Source: Roseivivax isoporae LMG 25204 (GTDB lineage Bacteria > Pseudomonadota > Alphaproteobacteria > Rhodobacterales > Rhodobacteraceae). Taken from it: a stretch of DNA of 64,000 bases. Numbering within the stretch: position 1 is the first letter of the stretch; every line of letters starts with the position of its first letter. The notes beneath the pieces are model-generated. The model was given only the letters and a program-made list of their open reading frames with translations, was not told the DNA's origin and ran no database searches. Of the stretch, positions 18,564-28,124 are shown piece after piece. The DNA is taken from assembly GCF_000521865.1 (NCBI RefSeq), contig NZ_JAME01000020.1, positions 1 to 64,000 of the forward strand, in the 5' to 3' direction. Both the position numbers and the translations under genes were made by a program.

Positions 18564-18569
18564 TACAAT
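18554..18569. promoter_or_regulatory. operator-like repeat between mocR and DUF1127 gene
   Basis: An inverted repeat ATTGT-N6-ACAAT lies 24 bp upstream of the DUF1127 start and over the -35 of mocR. It also contains TACAAT, which could serve as a -10 for the divergent gene. It matches the repeat at 18479-18495. Confidence 0.6.
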
Positions 18570-18592
18570 TCGGCCATGAAAGGATTACGCCG

Positions 18593-18820
18593 ATGTCCCT
18601 CGCACCCCATCATGCACAGACGTCCTATCTGGGCCGGCAGAGCCGGCTCGCGCTCCCCGCGGCGATGGCGCTGTCGGTGGCGGTGACACTCGCGAAATGG
18701 TCCGAGCGCCGGCGCTCTCGACGGGCCCTCGCGATGCTCGACGACTACATGCTGAAGGACATCGGCCTCGATCGGTCGGCCGCCCGCAGGGAGGCCAGCC
18801 GTATGTTCTGGCAAGGCTGA
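18593..18820 (+). CDS. DUF1127 small basic protein
   Basis: A 75-residue protein ending in the DUF1127 motif: MLDDYMLKDIGLDRSAARREASRMF, split here as LDDYMLKDIGLDRS and ARREASRMF, preceded by the basic KWSERRRSRRAL. DUF1127 proteins are common in alphaproteobacteria and in studied cases take part in RNA turnover or stress and phosphate control, but this one is longer at the N-terminus with a hydrophobic stretch (LALPAAMALSVAVTLA). The ATG has an AAGG ribosome-binding site. It is divergent from mocR, shares its operator region and has its own strong terminator, so it is the prime candidate target of the MocR regulator. Confidence 0.88.
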   Translation: MSLAPHHAQTSYLGRQSRLALPAAMALSVAVTLAKWSERRRSRRALAMLDDYMLKDIGLDRSAARREASRMFWQG

Positions 18821-18848
18821 TCCCTGGCCTTCCGGAACCTCTTCCTCT

Positions 18849-18876
18849 GAGCCGCCTGCGGGCGGCTCTTTTTTTT
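18849..18876 (+). terminator. rho-independent terminator after DUF1127 gene
   Basis: A perfect 8-bp stem GAGCCGCC / GGCGGCTC with loop TGCG is followed by eight Ts. It lies 28 bp after the stop. Confidence 0.95.
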
Positions 18877-18973
18877 CCGCGGCGCGGCCCGTCCAGCGCC
18901 CCGGGGCGGCGGCCCCTTCCCTGCGGCGGCCGAAACCAATAAGACGCCCCCGAGCGACACCAGGGAGCATGGG

Positions 18974-21133
<2,160 letters not shown>

Positions 21134-21146
21134 GACGGTCAGACAT

Positions 21147-21166
21147 GCGCGCCCGTCAGGGCGCGC
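21147..21166. terminator. hairpin between convergent purL and DUF4174 genes
   Basis: An 8-bp perfect stem GCGCGCCC / GGGCGCGC with loop GTCA. The stop codon of the DUF4174 gene (minus strand) falls in the loop. No T-tract on either side. Confidence 0.5.
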
Positions 21167-21572
21167 GCATCTCCTGCCGGCGCATCGGCATGGCGTCGAT
21201 CGTGTCGAAGAGCGTCCGCAGGGCCAGCGGCTCCTCCGACCGCAGCTTCACCCCGCCATCCTTGCCGACCAGCACCGCGAGGAACCCCTCGGGCGCGAAG
21301 CGCGCCCGCAGTGTACCGTCGGCGTCGGGAGCGGTGTCGCTCAGCACGACGATGTCCCGCTCGGCGAGGCCCGCCCCACCAGAGCGCAGCGCCGCCATCT
21401 GCGCGCGGTAGGCCGGATCGTCGGGCGACGGCGCGAACAGCACCACCGGGCGGTGTTGCCAGCGATGGGCGTCGAGCCCGGCGAGGCCGGCCGGCAGGTC
21501 GCGGAACGTGTCGGCGGCAAGGGGGACGCCTGCAAGCGTCAGGGCGGTGACCAGCGTGGCGACGCGGCGCAT
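21156..21572 (-). CDS. secreted DUF4174 protein
   Basis: A 138-residue protein with a signal peptide (MRRVATLVTALTLAGVPLAADT, cleavage near residue 20). The mature part has a thioredoxin-like look: RPVVLFAPSPDDPAYRAQMAAL, then ERDIVVLSD and FLAVLVGKDGGVKLR, typical of DUF4174. The CXXC of redox-active thioredoxins is absent, so it is probably a periplasmic binding or structural protein. The ATG is preceded by a perfect AGGAGG. The function of the family is unknown. Confidence 0.88.
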   Translation of the reverse strand: MRRVATLVTALTLAGVPLAADTFRDLPAGLAGLDAHRWQHRPVVLFAPSPDDPAYRAQMAALRSGGAGLAERDIVVLSDTAPDADGTLRARFAPEGFLAVLVGKDGGVKLRSEEPLALRTLFDTIDAMPMRRQEMRAP

Positions 21573-21678
21573 GGGCCTATCCTCCTGCATGTGGTCCGGT
21601 TGTCCGGGCCATGGACGCGACCGCGCGCCCCGCGGAAGGTCGCGGGGCGCGCTTTGGTGCGTAAGGCTCCGGCGGGGA

Positions 21679-23814
21679 TCACCGATCGGCCAGAAGCGGC
21701 GTGATCCGGCGCACCACCGCGCGGCGGTTCGCACGTTCCGACTCCTCGGTCTCGACCAGCAGGTCCTGCTCGCCGTAACCCTGCACCACCATGTTCTCTG
21801 GCGGGACGTCGAAATATTCCGTCAGCGCCAGCGCCACGGATTCCGCCCTGCGGTCCGACAGGGCGAGGTTCATGCTCGCCGCCCCGGTCGCATCGGTGTG
21901 ACCCTCGATCAGGAACACCTCGTTCGGCTGCTCGTCGATGATGTCGCGCATCGCGTTGCCGAGCGCCGCCAGCGCCTCCGCCTCCTCGGCGCGGATCACC
22001 GCGGAGCCGGTCTCGAAGTTGATCGAGGCCACGTTGATCTCGGGCACGAGGTAGCGCACGCGCTCGATGTTGCGCACCTGGTTCAGCGAGAAGCTGCGCC
22101 CGATATCCGCGGCTTCGGTCCGCGCCAGCGCGGCACGCAGCTCGTCCTCCTGCGCGGTCGACAGGTCGATCTGCTGGCGCGCCTCGGTCCGGACCTGCGG
22201 CAGCGTGTTCACGTCCACCTGCGAGAAGCTGCGCGTGTCGTCGAACAGCACGACCGTCTCGCCCGAGGCGAGCGTCCGGGTCCGGCGCAGCACGCGGCCG
22301 TCCGCAGCGCGGATGGTCTCGACCTCGGTGCCATCCTCCCGCACCACGACGTTGCGGGTCGAGCCGTCGTCGTAGCGGTAGGTGGTCACGTCCGCGCCCG
22401 GCTGGCGCAGGAGCGCGTCGTCGTTGCGCAGGACGCGGTACTGCCCGTCGCGTTCGACCACGATGCGGTCGCCGGTATCCGAGACGACTTCCTCGTTCGG
22501 GCGCAGGATCTGCTGCACCGCGACCGTGCCGAGCGCACCGAGCGCCGCACCGCCGAGGAGCGAACGCAGCCGCTCGGCATTCTCGCCGTCGTCGTCATCG
22601 TCGTCGTCGTCCTCAGCACGCGCCGCGGCGTCCTCGCCCTGGCTGACCGTGGTCTCGAACTCCTCGTCCGAGGACCGCGCGGTCTCGTCGGTCACCGTCT
22701 CCTCGAGCACTTCCGCGCCCTCGGTACCGCCGGCGGCGGCCGCGGCCGACTGCGCCGCCTCGTCTTCCTGGGCGACGTCCTCGGCGGCCTGCGTTTCGGT
22801 GTCGCCTGCCTCGGAATCGGTCCCGGCGGTCTCCGCATCCGCGTCCGCGCCGGTCTCGGCTTCGGCCTCCGCGTCGGCCTGGGCATCGGCTTCGGCCTCC
22901 GCATCGGCTGCGGTGTCCGCATCCTCACCCGCGTTGCCGTCCGCGGCATCGGCAGCCTCGCCTTCCTCCTGCTCGCGGAGCGCGTCCTCGAGCTCCTGCG
23001 CGTCGGTGCGCTCGTCCTCGGCGGCGTCGTCCGCGGTCGTCGCCGCGTCTTCCGATCCGGACGCCTCCGGGGCCGCGGGGTCGCGGTCGCCGACGAGGCT
23101 CGAACCGTCGTCCGGCGCGCTCTCCGTCTCGGCCTCCGTCTGGGCCCCGGTCTCCGCACTGTCGTCGGCGGCTGCCGCGTCCGGCGCGGCGGCCTCGGCC
23201 CCGCTGTCCGTGGTCTGGTCGGGCTCCTGCGCCTGCGCGTCAGCCTCGGCTTCGGCGCCGCTGCCCGCCTCTTCGTCCGTGCCGGGTTCGGCCAGAGGCG
23301 CGAGCGACGATCCGCCCTCTGCCTCGGTATCCGCCTGTGTCTGGGTCTCAGCCTCCACCTCGGCGCCAGTTCCGGCCTCGGCCTCCGCCTCGGCTTCGGC
23401 GTCGGCCTCGGCCGCCGGCGTCTCGGCAGGCGCCTCCTCCGTGGCGGGGGCCCCGTCCTCGGCGGCCTGCGGTGCGACCTCTCCGGTCGCGGTGGCTGCC
23501 GCCGCGCCCGCGCCCTCTTCGGTCGGAGGCGCGTCCGCGGCATCCCCGGTCGCCGTCTCGCTGGTCTCGGCCGGCGCCTCGCCCGCCTCGGGAGCCAGCG
23601 GCGTGTCGGGGGCGGCCTCCTGCGCCTCCTGCCCTGCCTCCTCCTGCTGGTCCTCGGCCTCTTCCTCGGCCTGCTCCTGCGCCTCCTGCCGCTGCAGCAG
23701 GAGCTCCTCCTCGGTCGGCGGCGTCGCCTGGTCCTGCGCGAGCAGCGGCGCGGGCGCCGCGAGGCTCAGGGCCAGGGCGATGGCGGTCGACGTCTTCAGG
23801 ATGCCCTTGGTCAT
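21679..23814 (-). CDS. OmpA-family protein with long acidic low-complexity region
   Basis: A 711-residue envelope protein. Order: signal peptide (residues 1-26, ending LLAQ); an Ala/Glu/Asp/Thr-rich region of about 370 residues with very few basic or aromatic residues; eight consecutive Asp at ~402-409; a Gly-rich hydrophobic helix (LLGGAALGALGTVAV); a variable middle domain (VVSDTGDRIVVERDGQYRVL...); and a C-terminal OmpA/Pal peptidoglycan-binding domain (EINVASINFETGSAVI, IEGHTDATG, LSDRRAESVALAL, GYGEQDLL). It should tether an outer structure to peptidoglycan. The acidic region is in frame with both ends, so it is not a sequencing shift. It appears to be a single-gene unit. Confidence 0.9.
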   Translation of the reverse strand: MTKGILKTSTAIALALSLAAPAPLLAQDQATPPTEEELLLQRQEAQEQAEEEAEDQQEEAGQEAQEAAPDTPLAPEAGEAPAETSETATGDAADAPPTEEGAGAAAATATGEVAPQAAEDGAPATEEAPAETPAAEADAEAEAEAEAGTGAEVEAETQTQADTEAEGGSSLAPLAEPGTDEEAGSGAEAEADAQAQEPDQTTDSGAEAAAPDAAAADDSAETGAQTEAETESAPDDGSSLVGDRDPAAPEASGSEDAATTADDAAEDERTDAQELEDALREQEEGEAADAADGNAGEDADTAADAEAEADAQADAEAEAETGADADAETAGTDSEAGDTETQAAEDVAQEDEAAQSAAAAAGGTEGAEVLEETVTDETARSSDEEFETTVSQGEDAAARAEDDDDDDDDGENAERLRSLLGGAALGALGTVAVQQILRPNEEVVSDTGDRIVVERDGQYRVLRNDDALLRQPGADVTTYRYDDGSTRNVVVREDGTEVETIRAADGRVLRRTRTLASGETVVLFDDTRSFSQVDVNTLPQVRTEARQQIDLSTAQEDELRAALARTEAADIGRSFSLNQVRNIERVRYLVPEINVASINFETGSAVIRAEEAEALAALGNAMRDIIDEQPNEVFLIEGHTDATGAASMNLALSDRRAESVALALTEYFDVPPENMVVQGYGEQDLLVETEESERANRRAVVRRITPLLADR

Positions 23815-23924
23815 AGCGTCTCCTTTCGCTTGCTGCACGCTGCAGCATCGCCATGACAACGTTCCGGCAGGCGCGCCGGTTTCCGCGCCCGTGTCCGCCG
23901 TTCCGCAGGAAGTCGCCGAAAGTG

Positions 23925-25184
23925 TTACAGGTTGCGCAGCAGCCGCGCCTTCTCGCCCACGTCGTCGTCGCGCGAGATCGCCTCGGCCAGCTCCTCGAGC
24001 GAGCGGATCGAGTGGCCGGCGCGGAAGCTGTCCACGTGCGGCAGCATCGCCCGGATGCCCGTCGCCTTGGGCGCGAAGCCGTCCCAGCGCAGGAGCGGGT
24101 TCAGCCAGATCAGCCGGCGCGCGGAGAGGTGCAGCCGCTCCATCTCGTGCGCGAGCGCCCCCGCGTCGTCCCGGTCGAGCCCGTCGGTGATCAGGAGCAC
24201 GACCGCGCCCTGCCCCATGACGCGGCGCGACCAGTCGCGGTTGAAGGCGTGCAGGCACGCGCCGATCCGCGTGCCGCCCTCCCAGTCCTGCGCCTCGGCG
24301 CCCGCCGCCTTGAGCGCCTGGTCGACGTCGCGCTTGGCGAGGTGGCGGGTGATGTTCGTGAGGCGCGTGCCGAAGGTGAAGGCGTACACCCTGGCCCAGC
24401 CCGCCCCCTTGTGGTTCGAGACCGCATGCAGGAAATGCAGCACCATGCGCGAATACTGCGACATCGACCCCGAGATGTCGCAGAGCACCACGAGGTTCGG
24501 CCAGCGCGGCCGGGGCGCGCGCCGCGCGAGCATGTGCACCTCGCCGCCCTGCCGCATGGCGGCGCGCATGGTGCGCCGCCAGTCCGGCCGTCGGCCGGTC
24601 CGCGACGGCATGGCGCGACGCGAGGCGATGGGTTTGACCGGCAGCGTCAGGCGCGCCAGCATGCGCTTGGCCTCGGCGATCTCGGCGGTCGACATCTGCT
24701 CGAAGTCGAGGCTGCGCAGCTTCTCCTCGCGCGACATGGTCTGGCTGGCGTCGATCTCGATCGGCAGTTCCTCGTCGTCCCCCGCGCCCTCGGGCGGCTC
24801 GGGCATGTCGGGCATGTGGCCGTCGAGGAGCGCCTCGGCCGCGCGCTTCTCGCCCGCGTCGGCGGCGCGGTCCTCCTGCACGCCGCGCACCGCGGGCAGC
24901 ATCATCGCCATCATGTGCTCGAGATAGCGCGGATCGCGCCAGTAGAGGCGGAAGACCTGGTGGAACACCGCGCGGTGCTCGGGCCGCGAGACGAAGCAGG
25001 CGGAGAGCGTCCAGTAGAAGTCGGTGCGGCTGGTGAAGCCCGCCGCCTCGACCGCGCGGATCGCGTCGATCACGCGGCCCGTGCCGACCGGCAGCCCCGC
25101 CTTGCGCAGGGCGCGCGCGAAATGCGTGATGTTGTGCGCGAGCCGCGGCGTCTCGGGGAGCGTCAGGGGGGCGTATTCAGGCAT
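23925..25184 (-). CDS. VWA-domain protein, CoxE-like
   Basis: A 419-residue protein with a C-terminal von Willebrand A domain. The MIDAS metal site begins DISGSMSQYSRM (DxSxS), preceded by RWPNLVVL; the middle holds the acidic ADAGEKRAAEALLDGHM region. Paired MoxR ATPase/VWA proteins (CoxD/CoxE type) form chaperone-like complexes that insert cofactors or remodel metalloenzymes. The ATPase gene lies immediately upstream on the same strand, separated by 93 bp containing a REP-like element. The client enzyme is not in the window. Confidence 0.92.
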   Translation of the reverse strand: MPEYAPLTLPETPRLAHNITHFARALRKAGLPVGTGRVIDAIRAVEAAGFTSRTDFYWTLSACFVSRPEHRAVFHQVFRLYWRDPRYLEHMMAMMLPAVRGVQEDRAADAGEKRAAEALLDGHMPDMPEPPEGAGDDEELPIEIDASQTMSREEKLRSLDFEQMSTAEIAEAKRMLARLTLPVKPIASRRAMPSRTGRRPDWRRTMRAAMRQGGEVHMLARRAPRPRWPNLVVLCDISGSMSQYSRMVLHFLHAVSNHKGAGWARVYAFTFGTRLTNITRHLAKRDVDQALKAAGAEAQDWEGGTRIGACLHAFNRDWSRRVMGQGAVVLLITDGLDRDDAGALAHEMERLHLSARRLIWLNPLLRWDGFAPKATGIRAMLPHVDSFRAGHSIRSLEELAEAISRDDDVGEKARLLRNL

Positions 25185-25195
25185 GGCACCGTTCC

Positions 25196-25230
25196 GTGGG
25201 GGCGCTGCCCCCACACCCCCGGGATATTTC
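25196..25230. repeat. REP-like hairpin element
   Basis: An 8-bp perfect stem GTGGGGGC / GCCCCCAC with loop GCT is followed by ACCCCCGGGATATTTCGG. I recognise hairpin-plus-CCCCCGGGATATTT as a short intergenic repeat widespread in Rhodobacteraceae genomes, from memory rather than by search. It is the only copy I see here. It sits between the MoxR and VWA genes and could affect their relative expression. Confidence 0.6.
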
Positions 25231-25277
25231 GGCCAAGAAGAAGACGGGGGACGGGGACAGGCGCCGCGCGGGGGTCA

Positions 25278-26180
25278 TCAGGCGAGCTGCGCGCGCGCCT
25301 CGTCGAGGATGCGTCGCGCCTCCGAGCCGTGCAGTTTCTGGATGTCGTCCTGGTATTTCAGGATCGCGCCGAGGGTGTCCGAGATCACCTCGGGCGAGAG
25401 GTCGATGACGTCGAGGGCAAGCAGGCACTTGGCCCAGTCGATCGTCTCGGCGACGCCCGGCTTCTTGAAGATGTCCTCGGTCCGGAGCCGCTGCACGAAG
25501 GCCACGACCTCGCGCGAGAGCGTCTCGGAGGCCTCGGGCGCGCGGGCGGCCAGGATCTGCGTCTCGCGCTCGAAGGTCGGGTAGTCGACCCAGTGGTAGA
25601 GGCAGCGCCGCTTGAGCGCGTCGTGCACCTCGCGCGTGCGGTTCGAGGTCAGCACGACGATGGGCGGCTCGGGCGCGTGGATGGTGCCGAGCTCGGGGAT
25701 CGTCACCTGGAAGTCCGAGAGCGCCTCGAGCAGGAAGGCCTCGAACGGCTCGTCGGTGCGGTCGATCTCGTCGATGAGGAGGACCGGCGCGCCGCCCGGC
25801 TGCGGGCGCATGGCCTCGAGGAGCGGGCGCTCGACCAGGAACTCCTCGGAGAAGAGCTCGGTCCGGAGCGCGGCGCGGTCGGCGCCGCCCGCGGCCTCGG
25901 CGGTGCGGATCGCCACCATCTGCGCCGGGAAGTTCCACTCGTAGACCGCCGAGGAGGCGTCGAGCCCCTCGTAGCATTGCAGGCGGATGAGCCGCCGGCC
26001 GAGCGCCTGCGCGAGCGCCTTGGCGATCTCGGTCTTGCCGGTGCCGGCCTCGCCCTCGAGGAAGAGCGGGCGGCCGAGCTTCAGCGCCAGGAAGACCACG
26101 GTGGCGAGCGCGCGGCCGCAGACATAGCCGGTGTCGCCGAGCAGCGTCTGCACGTGGTCGATGGAGGTGGCCTCGGTCAT
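25278..26180 (-). CDS. MoxR-family AAA ATPase, CoxD-like
   Basis: A 300-residue AAA+ ATPase of the MoxR group. Walker A is EGEAGTGKTE (~49-58), Walker B is VLLIDEIDR, sensor 1 is in VVLTSNRTRE, and the ATPase core is followed by a short lid domain. With the VWA partner downstream it should form a MoxR-VWA complex for metalloenzyme or cofactor maturation. The ATG at 26180 is preceded by AAGGGGAG. A longer frame upstream lies in non-coding sequence. Confidence 0.95.
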   Translation of the reverse strand: MTEATSIDHVQTLLGDTGYVCGRALATVVFLALKLGRPLFLEGEAGTGKTEIAKALAQALGRRLIRLQCYEGLDASSAVYEWNFPAQMVAIRTAEAAGGADRAALRTELFSEEFLVERPLLEAMRPQPGGAPVLLIDEIDRTDEPFEAFLLEALSDFQVTIPELGTIHAPEPPIVVLTSNRTREVHDALKRRCLYHWVDYPTFERETQILAARAPEASETLSREVVAFVQRLRTEDIFKKPGVAETIDWAKCLLALDVIDLSPEVISDTLGAILKYQDDIQKLHGSEARRILDEARAQLA

Positions 26181-26268
26181 GGATCGCTCCCCTTGCAATC
26201 CCCCGTTGCTCGCCGCTTGGCCGCGCCGGGTCAATAGCCCGTTGGTCGCAAGCCGCCGCACGCGCGAA

Positions 26269-26297
26269 TTGACTGGACGCGGGCCCGGTGCGATTGT
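26269..26297 (+). promoter_or_regulatory. candidate promoter of glycan cluster
   Basis: TTGACT (26269-26274) is followed after 17 bp by GATTGT (26292-26297), within the 250-bp gap between the divergent MoxR gene and the glycosyltransferase cluster. The rest of this gap is GC-rich and has no other obvious feature. Confidence 0.4.
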
Positions 26298-26430
26298 CGC
26301 GCCGGTCCGGCCGGTGCCGGGCCGCCCGGCGGAGTCCGGGCCGAGTGCGGGAACGGTGGGCCGGAGCATGGCCCGGGGCAGGCGAAGGCAGCAGGATCAT
26401 GGCCGGACGCCACATCGCGGAGCGGCGCCC

Positions 26431-27459
26431 ATGCGCGTGACCGCCATCACCTGCGTGAAGAACGAGGGCCCCTTCCTGCTGGAATGGATCGCCTGGAACC
26501 GCCTGATCGGCGTGACGGACTTTCTGGTCTACTCGAACGACTGCACCGACGGCACCGACGCGCTGCTCGACGCGCTGGCGGCCGCGGGCATCGTCGCCCA
26601 TCTGCCGAACCCCGCGCGCGGGCGCCGCTACCAGATGGAGGCGCTGAAGGCCGCGAAGACGCATCCCGCCGTCACCGGCGCCGACTGGGCGTGGATCGCC
26701 GACGTGGACGAGTTCCTGAACATCCGCGCGGGCGACGGCACCATCGCCGCGCTCGTCGCCGCCTGCGGCGACCCGCAGGCGATCTCGGTCAGCTTCCAGT
26801 TCTTCGCCAACGGCGGGGTCGAGACCTTCGAGGATCGCCCGGTGGTGGCGCAGTTCGACCGCAGCCACAATCCCGACATCTGGGGCACGGACACCGCGAT
26901 CGAGGTCAAGACGCTGGTGCGCCGCGACTTCCCCCTCGGCTATTACGGCGCGCACCGGCCGTTCCACGACCCCGAGCTGCCGCCGGAGCGCCAGCCGGCC
27001 TGGACCGACGGGTCGGGCCGGCCCGTGCCGCGCGCCTTCCGGCTGCAGACCGCGCGCCGGCGGCTGCGTGCCTTCCCCGCCCGCGGCGCCCGCCTGCACG
27101 CGACGCTCAACCATTACGCGCTGCGCTCGCTCGAGAGCTACCTGGTCAAGACCGACCGCGGCGACGTGAACCGCGCGCACCGGGCCTTCGACGCGACCTA
27201 CTGGCAGGCGCGCAACGATCCCGCCCACGAGGACCGGAGCATCCAGGACCGCCTGCCCGCGCTCGCGGCGGAGATCGCCGCGCTGAAGGCGCTGCCGGGC
27301 GTGGGTGCGCGGCACGCGGACGCGGTCGCCGCCCACCGGGCGCGGATCGCGGCGCTGATGGCCGATCCGGAGTACCGCGACCTCGCGCGGGCGCTGCGCG
27401 CGGCGCCGCGGATCTGCGCGCGGGAGGCGGAGCTCTGCGCGCGGCTCGGGGTGGCATGA
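26431..27459 (+). CDS. GT2-like glycosyltransferase (Glyco_tranf_2_4 type)
   Basis: A 342-residue protein with the pattern of the family often annotated as glycosyltransferase 2 in Rhodobacteraceae: N-terminal VKNEGPFLLEWIAWNRLIGV, then YSNDCTDGTDALLDAL, the metal/nucleotide-binding ADVDEFLNI, and a C-terminal LNHYALRSLESYLVK. Two more copies of this module lie within 6 kb (at 28106 and 31147). It should transfer a sugar to a surface glycan; donor and acceptor are unknown. It starts the cluster and overlaps the sulfotransferase-like gene by 4 bp (ATGA). Confidence 0.88.
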   Translation: MRVTAITCVKNEGPFLLEWIAWNRLIGVTDFLVYSNDCTDGTDALLDALAAAGIVAHLPNPARGRRYQMEALKAAKTHPAVTGADWAWIADVDEFLNIRAGDGTIAALVAACGDPQAISVSFQFFANGGVETFEDRPVVAQFDRSHNPDIWGTDTAIEVKTLVRRDFPLGYYGAHRPFHDPELPPERQPAWTDGSGRPVPRAFRLQTARRRLRAFPARGARLHATLNHYALRSLESYLVKTDRGDVNRAHRAFDATYWQARNDPAHEDRSIQDRLPALAAEIAALKALPGVGARHADAVAAHRARIAALMADPEYRDLARALRAAPRICAREAELCARLGVA

Positions 27460-28124
27460 CGCGGGCCGTCGTCGTCAATCTCGGCCTGCCCAAGACCGGC
27501 ACCACGACGCTCGCCCGGGCGCTGCGGCGCGCGGGCTACCGCACCGCCGACTGGAAGATAAGGCCGCGCCAGACCCCCCGGACCGAGCTGCACGACGCTT
27601 TCGTGGCGCGCATCCTCTACGAGGACTACTTCGCCTCGGGCGACCCGCTGGCGCGGCTCGGCGGGTTCTCGGCCATCACCGAGATGAGCGCGATGGTGCC
27701 GCCCGACCACGTGCTCTGGCCGCAGACCGACTGGGGGCTCATCGACGCGATCCGCCGCCATCACCCGCAGGCGCGGTTCCTGCTGTCGCACCGGGCGGCG
27801 GCGCTGACGGCGGACAGCATGGTGCGCTGGCGCAACCTCGGCTCGCAGCGGCTGCCGAAACATGGCGTGCCGGGCCTGCCGGCGGGGTTCGGGCATGCGC
27901 GCGGCGAGCTCGCGCGGTGGATCGACGCGCATGCGGCCTTCGTGCGGCGGGTGTTCGCGGGCGATCCGGCGCTGCTCGAGTTCGACGTGGGCGATCCGGG
28001 CGCGCCGGCGGCGATCGGCGCGCATCTGGGCTGCAGCCTGCCGTGGTGGGGCCATGCCAACCGCACCGCGCCGGGTGCAGGCGACGGAACGGGGGCCGGC
28101 GCGGCATGCACGTCCACCTGCTGA
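27456..28124 (+). CDS. sulfotransferase-like P-loop protein
   Basis: A 222-residue protein with a 5'-phosphosulfate-binding loop, LPKTGTTTLARAL, near residues 10-22, characteristic of PAPS-dependent sulfotransferases. A segment FLLSHRAAALTADSMVRW resembles the 3'-phosphate-binding region. The length is at the short end of the family. The ATG overlaps the stop of the glycosyltransferase upstream; the 3' end overlaps the next gene by 19 bp. It probably sulfates a carbohydrate made by the surrounding glycosyltransferases. That link is inference. Confidence 0.78.
   Translation: MTRAVVVNLGLPKTGTTTLARALRRAGYRTADWKIRPRQTPRTELHDAFVARILYEDYFASGDPLARLGGFSAITEMSAMVPPDHVLWPQTDWGLIDAIRRHHPQARFLLSHRAAALTADSMVRWRNLGSQRLPKHGVPGLPAGFGHARGELARWIDAHAAFVRRVFAGDPALLEFDVGDPGAPAAIGAHLGCSLPWWGHANRTAPGAGDGTGAGAACTSTC

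Noticed and set aside
22588-22611. Frameshift or misassembly at the Asp8 run
   Set aside because: The OmpA domain and the signal peptide are in the same frame and codons differ within the run (GAC and GAT).
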